NCBI GenBank assembly: GCA_032622095.1
Contig: CP136069.1
Location: 205,080,690-205,144,689, forward strand
DNA: 64,000 bases
Direction of reading: 5' to 3'
From: Siphonodentalium dalli
Taxonomy: Eukaryota > Mollusca > Scaphopoda > Gadilida > Siphonodentaliidae
Part shown: positions 1 to 11,275 of the stretch, one piece after another
Position numbering within the stretch: the first letter of the stretch is position 1
How the letters are laid out: every line of letters begins with the position of its first letter
Program-made: the position numbers and the translations under genes
Notes under the pieces: model-generated
The model's database searches: none
Seen by the model: only the letters and a program-made list of their open reading frames with translations
Told to the model about the DNA's origin: nothing

Positions 1-85
1 AAGCGACCAAAAAGTGCTAACAAGAGAGTTCCGCCCGTAGGTGCGTCAGCCGAACAGAAGCACGAGGAACAACCATCTGCTAGAA
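1..85 (+). CDS. Internal exon of an unidentified gene, 5' end outside the window
   Basis: Frame 1 is open from base 1 and encodes a lysine- and proline-rich, probably disordered segment (begins KRPKSANKRVPPVG, ends EEQPSAR). It ends in a good splice donor (AGAA|GTAAGC) at phase 1; reading on would hit a stop 17 nt later. The phase matches the acceptor at 2968/2969, and the join gives one uninterrupted frame of 84 codons plus stop. I do not recognise the family. The composition (basic and Ser/Thr-rich, then polyQ) suits a disordered C-terminal tail. The exon call rests on the donor and on phase agreement only. Confidence 0.6.
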
Positions 86-135
86 GTAAGCATTATGGGT
101 AGATAAATCATGATGTTTTGGCTTTGCGATCTAGC

Positions 136-534
136 ATAACCCTTTACCCAACAAACCGGCCAAAACCGGCCAAATAAAGCTTCAACAGCCTAAAATATCT
201 TCGGTTGTCTCAATAGAACCATACAAATATGGATATCATTGGAACCGGCTCCTTGACCACATTGTGATAGTTACAGTTATGCCCTGTGCCAATGCATTCT
301 CTTATATATGCGAGTCGACCATAGGTCGCCTCGCATATATAAGAGAATGCATTGGCCTAAAAAAAATCTTTTTTTAACACTTTTTACCATTTTTTCTTAC
401 ATTCTTTAACAATTTTATAATTTTTAATGTGTTAAGCCAATGCATTCTCTTATATATGCGAGGCGACCTATGGTCGACTCGCATATATAAGAGAATGCAT
501 TGGCACAGGGCCGTTCTGTTGGGTAAAGGGTTAA
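136..534. mobile_element. piggyBac-like MITE, family PB-1 (full length)
   Basis: The ends are inverted repeats reading CCCTTTACCCAACA and TGTTGGGTAAAGGG, flanked by TTAA on the right and a mutated ATAA on the left. TTAA target sites and CCC termini are typical of the piggyBac superfamily. It has no transposase. The interior carries subterminal text shared by all PB-1 copies (tandem GGCC boxes, an AAGCTTCAACAGCC segment) and two ~70-bp palindromes at about 286-357 and 433-505. The second palindrome is the reverse complement of the first, and an AT-rich spacer lies between them. It lies inside the intron of the unidentified gene. Confidence 0.8.
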
Positions 535-621
535 CCATAGTTTCTTGGGTTTCCGGTTGTCTAGAGACTTTTCGTTTCCACAGGTTAGGATCAGCAGTAT
601 GGGGCCAATCTATATATAATT

Positions 622-1059
622 CAAGTCTGGATTTAGTGTGACTGACATTTGCAGAATGAGGTCCAAAGAGGGTGAATTTAGTGATGCTACCCCGCACATC
701 GGGCTAGCAAAACCAAATTCACCCTCTGAGGACCTCATTTTGCTTAGCCGTCATCTTCTGGTAAGTATCTAAAGTCTCAAATTAACATTGTTTTTAGTTC
801 CTTTTTCCCTTCTGTTCAGTTTTTATATCCCCTAATTCGCAGAAGATAAAATGCATATTCGAGGAGACTAACGGGTGAACATCATCTACTTAAAATGGGG
901 AACTTCAATCTGATCCTTGGTCTCCCTAGGATGTGTAAGCAGAATGAAGTTCCTAGAGGGTGAATTTGGTGATGCCAGTCCGCTGTGTGGCATAGTTCAC
1001 TAAATTCACCCTCTGGGGACCTCATTCTGCAAATGACAAACACACTATTTGAAGGCTTG
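622..1059. mobile_element. hAT-like MITE, family hAT-A
   Basis: The terminal inverted repeat begins CAAGYCTG...TAGTGTG and ends CACACTATTTgAAGGCTTG. Just inside each end is a palindromic module reading GCAGAATGAGGTCCCCAGAG / CTCTGGGGACCTCATTCTGC. No transposase is present. No clean target duplication is visible at this copy. The superfamily is inferred from the 8-bp duplications at the copies at 19732 and 31551. Confidence 0.65.
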
Positions 1060-1070
1060 AAGAAGGCATA

Positions 1071-1775
1071 AGTTAATTATAATATCCCTCATCCACGCGA
1101 CCATTTAGGCCACACAAAGTTAATTATAATATCCCTCATCCACGCGACCATTTAGGCCGCACAAAGTTAATTATAATATCCCTCATCCACGCGACCATTT
1201 AGGCCACACAAAGTTAATTATAATATCCCTCATCCACGCGACCATTTAGGCCACACAAAGTTAATTATAATATCCCTCATCCACGCGACCATTTAGGCCA
1301 CACAAAGTTAATTATAATATCCCTCATCCACGCGACCATTTAGGCCACACAAAGTTAATAATAATATCCCTCATCCACGCGACCATTTAGGCCACACAAA
1401 GTTAATTATAATATCCCTCATCCACGCGACCATTTAGGCCACACAAAGTTAATTATAATATCCCTCATCCACGCGACCATTTAGGCCACACAAAGTTAAT
1501 TATAATATCCCTCATCCACGCGACCATTTAGGCCACACAAAGTTAATTATAATATCCCTCATCCACATGACCATTTAGGCCACACAAAGTTAATTATAAT
1601 ATCCCTCATCCACATGACCATTTAGGCCACACAAAGTTAATTATAATATCCCTCATCCACTCGACCATTTAGGCCACACAAAGTTAATTATAATATCCCT
1701 CATCCACTCGACCATTTAGGCCACACAAAGTTAATTATAATATCCCTCATCCACGCGACCATTTAGGCCACACAA
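1071..1775. repeat. Tandem array, 47-bp unit, 15 copies
   Basis: The unit starts AGTTAATTATAATATCCCTC and contains CCACGCGACCATTTAGGCC. Starts recur exactly every 47 bp (1071, 1118, 1165 ... 1729, with a partial unit at 1776). Copies differ at only a few sites (CACGCG/CACATG/CACTCG), so the array is young or homogenised. Confidence 0.95.
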
Positions 1776-1779
1776 AGTT

Positions 1780-2048
1780 AATTTCCCATTTCTCAGACCC
1801 GCAGGTATGGTCCCGAAATCCCACTCATGCAACCTTTTTATTTGAGGTATATATGTCGGAAAAAAAATTATTAGTGAAAAATAATTGCGGTACATTTGTA
1901 CAAACTTGCTCCGAACTGAGATCGAACATACCCGTTTCCAGATTCAAATATCCGATTAATACACGACTGTCATGATGAATTTCATCTGTGATTAAAAAAT
2001 GTGTCAATGATACTTTTTATAATTGTTTGGCCTGAGAAATGGGAAATT
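1780..2048. repeat. Inverted-repeat-bounded segment next to the 47-bp array
   Basis: AATTTCCCATTTCTCAG at the left is mirrored by CTGAGAAATGGGAAATT at the right, about 250 bp apart. The interior has no convincing reading frame. It may be a small MITE, or the distal half of an element whose other half has become the tandem array. Confidence 0.45.
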
Positions 2049-2088
2049 GCCTTATAGACTACTAAATTGAAAATTATCGTTAATTATC

Positions 2089-2475
2089 AAGCCTGAGATT
2101 AGTGTGCCTGTCATTTGCAGAATGAGGTCCCCAGAGAGTGAATATAGTGACGCTATCCCACATAGCGGGCTAGCATTACCAAATTCAACCTCAGGAGACC
2201 TCATTCTGCATGGCGTCATCTACTATGGGACAAATAGACACAGATTGAACTTCCCAAATGGTGAAGATTGTGATGTACACACATTGGGAACCTTGATTAT
2301 GCAATGTGTAGTCTGCCAATTTGGGGATATAAAAGGATAGACTAAAAAAGAAATAGAATCAATGTGAAGGTTCTATAGAAATTTTATAATAAAGACACTT
2401 TCCAGAGAAGATGAGGCTAAGCATAATGAGGTCCCCAGAGGGTGAATTTAGTGATGCTAGCCTGCTATGTGGGGA
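2089..2475. mobile_element. hAT-A copy, 3' truncated
   Basis: It starts CAAGCCTGAGATTAGTGTGCC and carries both halves of the AGGTCCCC/GGGGACCT palindrome at the left and the start of the right-hand palindrome. It stops after the GCTAGCCTGC segment, where the double-hairpin element at 2487 begins. Confidence 0.6.
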
Positions 2476-2486
2476 CATTCATTTTT

Positions 2487-2859
2487 TTACCCTGTGCCAA
2501 TGCATTCTCTTATATATGCGAGTCGACCATAGGTCGCCTCGCATATATAAGAGAATGCATTGGCCTAACAATTTTTTACAATTTTAATAATTTGTTCTTG
2601 TATTCTTTAACAATTTTATAATTTCACCCATACAGAGCCCCAGACAAACATGAGCAGACGACACTCTTCTATATGCTTCTATATATGTGTGGGGCTCCCT
2701 GCAGGGTAATGGATGTTTTTTATTTATGTCCTAAAAATTGTCAGAAACATTTATTTAAAAAAAATGATAAAAAATTGTTAGGCCAATGCATTCTCTTATA
2801 TATGCGAGGCGACCTATGGTCGACTCGCATATATAAGAGAATGCATTGGCACAGGGTAA
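2487..2859. mobile_element. Double-hairpin element without PB-1 ends
   Basis: The same ~70-bp palindromes as in PB-1 (about 2501-2566 and 2782-2852) form the element's own ends, TTACCCTGTGCC and GGCACAGGGTAA. Between them lies a different core containing GAGCCCCAGACAAACATGAG and a second GTGTGGGGCTCC segment. The core recurs at 40756-40966. This copy shows that the hairpin pair can occur without PB-1 termini. Confidence 0.6.
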
Positions 2860-2968
2860 AAAAAATCCCGACTTACGACTGGATTTGATATGGCGGGTCA
2901 CAAATGGTTAATATGGCTTGTATCCAAAAATGTAGGCTATATGTTTAACATATCTCTTACTATTGCAG

Positions 2969-3138
2969 CTCCTAGCACAAAGAGTGTGAAGAGTACTGTT
3001 CGGTTATCAGACAATTACGAGGTGCAGACCGAGAAGCTGAACATACATGCACAGCTACAACAACAACAACAACAGAAACAACAACAGCAGCAGCCTGCAG
3101 CGGGCGACGACGACAACTTCTTGCCGCCGATAACGTGA
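2969..3138 (+). CDS. Terminal exon of an unidentified gene, polyQ C-terminus
   Basis: A pyrimidine-rich acceptor (CTCTTACTATTGCAG) precedes an open frame that continues the phase-1 exon ending at base 85 and stops at TGA 3136-3138. It encodes 56 further residues: a Ser/Thr/Lys-rich part, RLSDNYEVQTEKLNIHAQLQ, then two glutamine runs (about six and five Q around one K, mixed CAA/CAG codons), a GDDD acidic patch and a FLPPIT end. Without the exon context the polyQ would be unremarkable. With it, this is probably the disordered C-terminus of a regulatory or membrane protein; I cannot name the family. An AATAAA lies at about 4148, too far away to assign with confidence. Confidence 0.6.
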
Positions 3139-3410
3139 TCTTCTCTATCTGTTGTTGATTCAAAGCTGGCTGTGATTATGTTATGTTTGACGCTAGGTAC
3201 TGGTCTATTCTGAGTTAAAAGGTCAAATGTTTAAATACTCGCAACACAGTATCTGTTAAAGGGGACGACTGTACCCTAAATTCAGCCATTTTATACTCAA
3301 CAGAATATATGCAACTAATGAATGAATTTGAGTAATGGATTAGTGCAAAATACACTCATGTGCTTTATGAACGGTGTAAACAACATGGTAATTATAATGA
3401 AATTGAATTT
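3139..3410 (+). other. Probable 3' UTR or intergenic DNA
   Basis: Single-copy-looking AT-rich sequence directly after the TGA. I see no frame, repeat or convincing polyadenylation signal before the MITE at 3411. Confidence 0.3.
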
Positions 3411-3665
3411 ATGACTCCAGATGGGAGCTGCACGGGTGCAGCATAAAAGATCCTGTGCCAGTGCATTCTTTTATATATGCGAGTCTCCCATAGGGAGCCT
3501 CACATAAATAAGTGAATGCACTGGCTTCCAGGTCAAGGTAAATATTGTTAGGCCAATGTATTCATTATATATGTGAGGCTCCCTATGGGTGACTCACATT
3601 TATAAGAGAATGCATTGACACAGGGTTTTCGCAAAATTTCAGGAAGCTCCAGCCATTGAAGCATA
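3411..3665. mobile_element. Double-hairpin MITE, family PB-3
   Basis: Ends carry GGGAGCTGC..GGTGCAGCAT on the left and TCAGGAAGCTCCAG on the right. The interior has two palindromes of the variant type, with loop GTCTCCCATAGGGAGCC in place of GTCGACCATAGGTCGCC. Other copies (6838, 20227) begin TTAACCC, which points to a piggyBac-like family; the outer bases here have decayed. Confidence 0.6.
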
Positions 3666-5074
3666 GGTACTAAGATGTGGTGTGATATTTATTTATCAGC
3701 GTGCTATTTATTTATTAGTCACTAGACAGTATTTTCATGAAGTAGGCATATTTCAATAATGATGGTGGGTATAACTTATTGACCTTGAATCTCAGATAGA
3801 CCGACCTTGGTATCGCTGTGGACAGCGCGTCCCTGCTCGCGTGTACTGACGGTATGTCCTTGTTCGTGTGTACTGATGTTGTGATTTATTTTATGATTCC
3901 ATAACACGTCTTTCATGATGAGTAATTCCATTTGCATCATCTGGTTATGTTTTGTGTAAATGATTATATTGAAATTAGCATTATTGTTTCTCAAAAAAGA
4001 ATTCTTGATTTGATCAACTGAGTGTTCCACATCACTCAAAATTTTTACTTAACTTGAAAGTTTTTGGAGTTTGGTTGTTTACAAATGGTTTGGAGGTCTA
4101 TCTCTAGTCTATTATTAATTAAGATAGATTTTCTTTTTTAAAACACCAATAAACCTAACCAGATGATGGGTTATAAGTGTGCATGGAAGCGGATTTGAGA
4201 GTGTATTGTTCCATATATTCCATTATCATACAATGAAAGTTATGCAGAATGATTCTATCAATATGCACTATATCATATACCATGGCTTTGCTAAAATAGA
4301 TTGATTAATCAAGCTGGATATATACGGATATTCTTGGGTCAAGGTAAAGTTCTTCTCAGCACAATACAAACAGGGATGTGGTGAGGGGGGGAGGGGGACA
4401 TATAGCTTGAAATTATTCCCATTATATGATTGTCCAACCAATAATTAGTTGGGAATATGTTGTTTTTAGACCAGCATTATTTAAATGTTTTTATATTTAG
4501 TCCAAATTTTTATATGAGATTGCTAAGAGTTGGAAATTTTCCAACCTTAATAGGGGAGGTGTCAAGTTGTTTTGAAATTTCCAGTGAGGGGGGGGGGGGT
4601 GCAGTTGGCAATTTAAAGATTTCAAGGTGGAAACGCCCTCCCCCAACAGAGACCCTCTGCCCAGGTCTCTGAATACAAATCTGCTTTTAAGAATAATACA
4701 AACATGTTTGATTCACCAAACAAGAATGTTCCATGTTTTTATTTGTGCTGTGAAGATAAATGGACTGGGCCCCTGCTTAATCATCTAGAAAGCATAAAAA
4801 CTGATCGAAGACTTCAATTAAGAGAAATTTTCCAGGTTGTTTGCAGCTAAAACTGGCAGCTAACACACATCGCACTATCTACCAGTAAATAATATCTCAT
4901 TATGAAAATATAGAACTTTTCACTTTCACGTTATTGATAATTCACCAACAAATTATTGACTAAGAGAAATGTTCACAGACATGTACCAACTGTCGCTATG
5001 TCTTTGAGCACCACAATTGCTATTTTTGTGACGATAATTTTTGGCTACAGATGTTCTTGGTTTTGACCTAATTT
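3666..5074. other. Stretch without recognisable genes
   Basis: AT-rich DNA with two poly(G) runs (about 4384-4399 and 4588-4599) and a possible AATAAA at about 4148. Short open frames on both strands have no splice context or recognisable protein pattern, so none is annotated. Confidence 0.5.
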
Positions 5075-5340
5075 TTAAGCCCTTTATAATGGGAGCAGTG
5101 CTGGTGCAGCATTAAAGATCCTGTACCTGTGCATTCTCTTATTTATATATGCAAGTCTCCCAAAGGGGGTCTCGCATATATATAAGAGAATGCACTGGCT
5201 TAAAAGGTCAAGGTATATATTGTTAGGCCAATGTATTCTCTTATATATGCGTGGTTCCCTATGGGAGACTCGCATATATGAGAATGCATTGGCACAGGGT
5301 TGTCGCAAAAATTCAGGAAGCTCCTGTCATGGAAGGGATA
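5075..5340. mobile_element. PB-3 MITE copy
   Basis: TTAAGCCCTTTATAATGGGAGC at the left and GAAGCTCCTGTCATGGAAGGG at the right, with two variant hairpins (about 5135-5205 and 5226-5293). Confidence 0.65.
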
Positions 5341-5399
5341 ACTGTTCACAAAACTTGTAATTCTCCAATCGGGAAGAATACTCTTATCAAGAAAAACAT

Positions 5400-5643
5400 T
5401 TAACCCTTTGAGTGCCAGGGGCCGATCTCATCGGCCCTAAACCTACAAAATAAGTCTGTTAAAGAAAATAAGAATTAATTATTAAAATTGTAAAAAATTG
5501 TAAAAAAAAAAAAAAACTTGTTAGGCCAATGCATTCTCTTATATATGCGAGGCGACCTATGGTCGACTCGCATATATAAGAGAATGCATTGGCACAGGGT
5601 ATATGGGTTGATACAAAAATCGACCTGGCACTCAAAGGGTTAA
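5400..5643. mobile_element. piggyBac-like MITE, family PB-2
   Basis: Perfect TTAA on both sides. The TIR is CCCTTTGAGTGCCAGG / CCTGGCACTCAAAGGG. The left subterminal region holds a palindromic GGGGCCGATCTCATCGGCCC box. The interior has a single standard hairpin (about 5524-5592) preceded by the same AT-rich spacer found in PB-1. The unrelated TIR with the same hairpin is the basis of the shared-cassette finding. Confidence 0.8.
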
Positions 5644-6380
5644 GCAGATATTGAATATTGAATGACAATCTCCACTACTGAGTGGTTTTATCAGGTGAAA
5701 TTCAATTGAAAATCGTGAGATTGTTTATGTTGTTAATGATTAATAATGTTTGTATATAGAGGTTTTACATGTGAATTTATACACCATGTTTTTCTAGGCT
5801 GGCAATACATACATATTATGTATACATTTAGCATAACATTGTTGGTGTTTATATTATGTATACATTAGGCATAACATCATTGGTGTTTATATTTTTGTTG
5901 AAGAATAATATATACATTGAGAAATAATATGTACGTGTTGAGATATATATTGCTCAAGTGTTTTATGCAGAACCGTTGTTTGTAACACTCATCGTCAATT
6001 TTTTGTTATCCCTCCCGACATACCAGAATCTCTGAACTTCATGTGTGGTGGGGTGACACATATAATCTTCCGATTAGTCACTCTAAAAATCCATTGATAA
6101 AATCCATAAAAATTATAATAACTCATCAGTCAATTCTAGTGTAAAATCCCACAATTTACCAGGTAATACAGAAATGGATAGACATGAGTATTTTTTACTT
6201 AGGTCATCATTATCATTGGATCGATGACGTAAATGACTTCAAAAAATTCAAAATGGAGGATGGTTCCATGATGCCAAATTCACTTAATTAACATTTGAAT
6301 AATTACCCCAGCTGCTGAGCTATATTTCCGAGATCTCATGTACCCATAATGAAATGCTTGTTGCCACGGAAACGTTCATG

Positions 6381-6750
6381 GATGGTGATTAATTCAGTTT
6401 TAACCTCATCCTCTGCTATTATTTATGTTACTATGGAAGTCACCGATGGTGATTAATTCAGTTTTAACCTCATCCTCTGCTATTATTTATGTTGCTATGG
6501 AAGTCACCGATGGTGATTAATTCAGTTTTAACCTCATCCTCTGCTATTATTTATGTTGCTATGGAAGTCACCGATGGTGATTAATTCAGTTTTAACCTCA
6601 TCCTCTGCTATTATTTATGTTGCTATGGAAGTCACCGATGGTGATTAATTCAGTTTTAACCTCAGCCTCTGCTATTATTTATGTTGCTATGGAAGTCACC
6701 GATGGTGATTAATTCAGTTTTAACCTCGGCCCCTGCTATTATTTATGTTG
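6381..6750. repeat. Tandem array, 64-bp unit, about 5.8 copies
   Basis: Starts of GATGGTGATTAATTCAGTTT fall at 6381, 6445, 6509, 6573, 6637 and 6701, exactly 64 bp apart. Divergence rises slightly toward the right end. Confidence 0.95.
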
Positions 6751-6837
6751 ATCTGAGTTTGTTACATATTTTGTTATTTTTGTGTTTTAGTTGACGGCTG
6801 AATACAGCCAGATTTATTCCCCTTTGTGCCTGTTTAA

Positions 6838-7087
6838 TTAACCCTCCATGACGGGAGTTACGCTGGTGCAGCATTGCCAATGCATTATCTTATATATGCA
6901 AGTATTCCATAGGTAGCTTTGCATATATAATAGAATGTACTGGCCCACAAGGTCAGGGTTAATATTGTTAGTCCAATGTATTCTCCTATATATGCGAGGC
7001 TCCCTATGGAGACTCGCATATATAAGAGAATGCATTGGCACAGGGATTTCGCAAAATTTCAGGAAGCTCCAGTCATGGAAGGGTTGA
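6838..7087. mobile_element. PB-3 MITE copy
   Basis: TTAACCCTCCATGACGGGAG at the left and CTCCAGTCATGGAAGGGTTG at the right form a ~20-bp imperfect TIR. Left TTAA is intact and right is TTGA. Two variant hairpins lie inside. This copy best shows the PB-3 termini. Confidence 0.7.
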
Positions 7088-7484
7088 CTGTGTGCTAGCA
7101 ATCTTCTGCTAGCAATTGTCATCTCTTGTACAATATTCCAAATTTAGAACTTATTTAAGAAACGTATCTACTCGATGATTTCTCTGTTCCTGATCCTGGA
7201 GTTAATAGCCAGGTTCAGACACTCGTATGTGTAACTTGTAACGTCCGTTACTATATGGTATTGCTACGGAGATGCACTTGGTTGGAACAGTCAGATGATT
7301 TTACGGCGCGAAACCTACAGGGTTATAGATATCGGCCAACGAAACTTTTAAATAATAGCAAAACTTTTAAATAATAGTCATGTGGCGACAACAAGCATCC
7401 ATATTGCAACCAGCAATTCGCTTCAATCAAAATATGATCTCTCTGTGCGGGCACATCTCTGTCTGCGTTGATCGCTCATTCGTT

Positions 7485-7701
7485 TACATTAATTCCCTAA
7501 GTAATCGACCCCTTAACCACAGTAGAATTATGGGTAACTTTTCAGGATTTAGTCGGAAATATGACTTGTTGCCATTCATCGGAAAGCTCTCCCTGAGAGC
7601 TTTCCGATGAATGGCAACAAGCCATATTTCCGACTAAATCCTGAAAAGTTACCCATAATTCTGCTGTGGTCAAGGGGTCGATTACTTAGGGCATTACTGT
7701 A
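7485..7701. mobile_element. mariner-like MITE, near-perfect palindrome, copy 1
   Basis: The two ~100-bp arms are almost perfect reverse complements around a CTCTCCCTGAGAG centre, with AATTATGGGTAACTTTTCAG in both. The right end reads CTTAGGGCATTACTGTA, the same as copy 2 at 19511; the left outer bases have decayed. A transcript would fold into one long hairpin. Confidence 0.75.
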
Positions 7702-8341
7702 TAGGATTGGATTATTCCTCTTTGTAACAAGTTTCGTGTACTAAACAGTGTATGCGAAATGATAACGTGAGTCAGGTGACCTCTATTGGCAATGGTAACA
7801 CACAATACAAGTTACACGTGAGCTGAATAGTCGTGAGAGTAAAATGTTCTCTAAAATTACTTTGATCTTCTATATACAGGACTGACAACCTAGATTATAG
7901 TTTTCTCGTAAATGGCAGCAAAATGTCTCACAATGAAGTGAGTAACCATAGTTTTCTTCATTTGTATAAATAACCCAAACAAAAAAGATAATGAATGAGC
8001 AATTTTTTCTAGCTCACTATAAATATGGCTTCAGTTGCCATTTTTGAGGGTTCTGTATCTGTAGGTATTGCAGTGCAGGAACCTTCTGGTTATAGACACA
8101 CTAGTCCAGGTGCTACCACGGCCGAGTAACTTTATAACCCTGCGGTGACTCAAGTAGCTCTTAGACGTGGTCTTAGCCATTAATGTCTGTGCCCGATTGG
8201 ACCGCGTACAGTGGTACTGCATCCACGACACCATATCTGGACAAATGTTGTAATGCATTCGGATCTTTATTCAGTGATCTCGAATGAGACTTTTCAGCTT
8301 GACAAACTTGGTATCTGACCGAGTTATGATTTTTGTCAGAA
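7702..8341. other. Stretch without recognisable genes
   Basis: Non-repetitive-looking sequence. The part from about 8031 may belong to the tail of the minus-strand SINE at 8342. No supported coding frame. Confidence 0.4.
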
Positions 8342-8415
8342 TACCCTGACCAGGTTGCGATCCCCGGTCTGCCAGCACAAGAGACCAGTATGCTACCTCT
8401 CAGCTATCGACTTCC
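8342..8415 (-). mobile_element. tRNA-derived SINE head (candidate)
   Basis: Read on the minus strand, TAGCTGAGAGGTAGCATA matches a tRNA D-arm/A box and GGGGATCGCAACC resembles a B box, about 35 nt apart within a 74-nt stretch. It is not a canonical tRNA. It may be a SINE head or a decayed tRNA pseudogene. Confidence 0.4.
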
Positions 8416-8737
8416 CTTAAGGTTGCGAAATTTTATGACAAAATCTCCTTAAAAACAAATTTATTCGACATCCTATGTTTCCAGTATCTGAGATTAGTTG
8501 TTTTGTTAGCTCATTAGTTGAATAGCTTGCTGACATCTCGTGGGGGGGGGGGGGGGGGTGGGAATTATTGGAAAATATAGAAAAAAATAAATGTTGAAAT
8601 TTCCACCAATGATATCTTGCTGCCATTTTCGAGCATATGACGTAGTTTCTCAGCATTTGAGACTGTTTTTTTTAATATTAAATTCATGAATTTATCATTT
8701 TTTGTTTTCTGTTTCATAAGTTAGAAATAGCATGTTG

Positions 8738-9039
8738 CAGGGACCAGCCTAGAGGTTTCAAATTTGGAGAAGTCACTTCTCCATGTTTGGTTAATAATAG
8801 GGTGAAGTGGACTGTTATCAGGAAGAAGTAACAATTAATGGCTGAAGTTCAATTTACACCCAACATCATACTTTTATGGTCCAATAAGTATTATACAACA
8901 CAAATGCCCATTTATAAAACCATTATAGTCAGTAAAAACACCATTATCATAAATAAATATACTTTAAATATGCTGTTGGGACATAAACATGAAACATACT
9001 GGTTTATGAGAGAGAAGTCGCCCTCTAGTCTCGTCCCTG
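8738..9039. mobile_element. hAT-like MITE, family hAT-B, exact 8-bp TSD
   Basis: The element begins CAGGGACCAGCCTAG and ends TCGTCCCTG. It is flanked by the identical octamer GCATGTTG (8730-8737 and 9040-9047). The CAGGG terminus and 8-bp duplication are hallmarks of hAT elements. A GAGAAGT / ACTTCTCC inverted motif lies just inside. The second copy is at 43660. Confidence 0.85.
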
Positions 9040-9253
9040 GCATGTTGGTCCGCAGAGTTCATATTTCAGATGAATGTCATGATTCACATTAACTACCAAC
9101 ACATGAAATTGCATTTATATTCTGTAATAAGTCTGTTGTGCAAATTGCAAGCATGACTAAAACATCAGTATTAAAAGAAGCTGAATTTAATACATAGTCT
9201 TTTGTCTTCATTCCCCATCAGTTCAGGCACCTTTTCAGTTCAACTATTATGGA

Positions 9254-9642
9254 CAAGCCTGAGTTTAGTGTGGCGGTCATTTGCATCACTAAATTCACCC
9301 TCTGGGGACCTCATTCTGCTTAGGCCTCATCTTCTCTGGAAAGTTTCTTTATTAACAAATTTCTATAGAAACTTCTTCACATAGACTATACTTTTAAATT
9401 TAGTTTCTCTATATCCCCAAATTGGCAGACGACACATTGCATAAGGTTCCCGTTTGGTGCACATCACAATATTCACCATTTGGGAACTTCAAATCTGAGT
9501 CGATGTCTCCCATAGCTCATGAGGCCATGCAGAATGAGGTCCCCAGAGGGTGAATTTGGTTATGCTATCTTGCTGTGGGATAACGTCACTAAATTCACCC
9601 TCTGGGGACCTCATTCTGCAAATGACAGGCACACTAAACTTG
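9254..9642. mobile_element. hAT-A copy
   Basis: It starts CAAGCCTGAGTTTAGTGTGG and ends AAATGACAGGCACACTAAACTTG. Part of the left palindrome is deleted (after CATTTGC it jumps to the ATCACTAAATTCACC half). No clear TSD. Confidence 0.65.
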
Positions 9643-9810
9643 TTAACTAGGGGACCTCAACTGGTAAAACATTTCTGTTTGTTCCACCTCCAGTATATAA
9701 CAGCATCCTTGATTGGTCAGAGCAGCGCAACATATCCTATGTTTACATCTATAGCCGACAACATAAGGGAAACCAAGACAACCATTTCATCGTCTCACTG
9801 GCCTGCTTTT

Positions 9811-10880
9811 TAGCTCAACTTACTTTGTAAGTTTGAGCTATTGCCATGGGTTGGCGTCCGTGTGTCTGTGTGTCCGTCAACAATTTCCTTTGGCGCGGGC
9901 TACAGGTCGTACCTTTGGTCTGATCTTTATGAAATTTGTCATGAATGTTGACATGTAGATGGGAACGAGTCATTTTGGGGTCATTCGGCCAAAAAACAAT
10001 GCCGCCATCTTGGATTTTACTCTTTGCATGACTAAATCCTTTGGCGCGGGTTTTGGGGTCAATCGGCCAAAAAACATGGTCGCCAGCAGCCATCTTGGAT
10101 TTTACTCTTTGTATGACTAAATCCTTTAGCATGGGCTACAGGTTGTACCTTTAGTCTGATCATCATAAAATTTGTCATGAATGTTAATAATGACATGCAG
10201 ATGGGAACGACTCATTTTGGGGTCATTCGTCTGAAAACATGGCTGCCAGCAGCCATCTTGGATTTCAAAATTTAATCCATTAGCACGGGCCACAGGTCGT
10301 ACTGTTCGTCTTATCATCATGAAATTTGTCATGGATGTTAATATTGACATGTAGATGGGAACGAGTAATTTTGGGGTCATTTGGCGAAAAAACATGGCCG
10401 CCAGCAGCCATCTTGGATTTTACTCTTTGTATGACTAAATTCTTTAGCATGGGCTACATGTCGTACCTTTAGTCTGATCGTCATAAAATTTGTCATGGAT
10501 GTTAACGATGACATGTAGATGGGAACGAGTCATTTTGGGGTCATTCGGCCAAAAAACATGGCCGCCAGCAGCCATCTTGGATTTTACTCTTTGTATGACT
10601 AAATTCTTTAGCATGGGCTACAGGTCGTACCTTTAGTCTGATCGTCATAAAATTTGTCATTGATGTTAACGATGACATGTAGATGGGAGCGACTCATTTT
10701 GAGGTCATTCGGCCGAAAACATGGCCGCCAGCAGCCATCTTGGATTTTACTTTTCTCTTTTCATGTCTATAAACTAGTATTAGACATTCAACTTTCCACA
10801 TTCCTAATCGCTCCATTGACTGCAATACATTAAATTATTCCCTTTCCAAGTTGAGCTACAGTGTCATTGACACTTTCATT
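9811..10880 (-). mobile_element. Pearl/Helentron-associated-like element with ~160-bp core repeats
   Basis: On the minus strand it begins ATGAAAGTGTCAATGACACT (containing the small palindrome GTGTCAATGACAC) followed by GTAGCTCAACTT. It ends in a hairpin of AGCTCAAACTTAC and GTAAGTTGAGCTA. AGCTCAACTT/AAGTTGAGCT is thus a subterminal inverted repeat. The core is a tandem run of diverged ~160-bp units with recurring phrases (CCAAGATGGCTGCTGG, TGACCCCAAAATGACTCG, GGTACGACCTGTAGCCC). Bivalve pearl elements, later grouped with Helentron-derived elements, have this design; the assignment is structural inference. No Rep/helicase coding is seen. Confidence 0.65.
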
Positions 10881-11275
10881 ATAGATTCCACGGTATAAAA
10901 TAATAGATACAAGAAAACCATAATCAGAATGGTAAGGCCAAAAAAAAAAAAGGTTTTGGTTCTCAGGCACCGCCGCATTGAATAAAAAGGGCCGCATTAG
11001 GCCTTTTTATTGCAATGCCTGATGTTATGACAAAAAAACTTACGAAAAAAAAAATTTGAAAAAAAAAAAAAAAAAAAAATATTTTTTCGGGGGATACAGA
11101 TATGTGTTGAATAATAGTGTGCATTGAGCTCTAACATGTAATGTGTTAAAAAGTGACTTGCAGGCTTACAACATGAAGTAGATGACTACAATTAAGAAAA
11201 TGATAAGCTGACCCTCATGCTCTTCTTACAATTAGTCATTGTGAACTAATTAACTTACACTAATTGTAACAAAAG

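Noticed and set aside
286-505. Recurring short peptides such as NAFSYICESTIGRLAYIREC in many places
   Set aside because: They are translations of the MITE hairpin cassette in various frames and are not genes.
2972-3163. Minus-strand frame opposite the polyQ exon
   Set aside because: It is the antisense of the CAG/CAA tract. The plus strand has a strong acceptor and phase agreement.
3776-4039. 87-codon minus-strand frame
   Set aside because: No splice sites in register, no recognisable pattern, AT-rich intergenic DNA.
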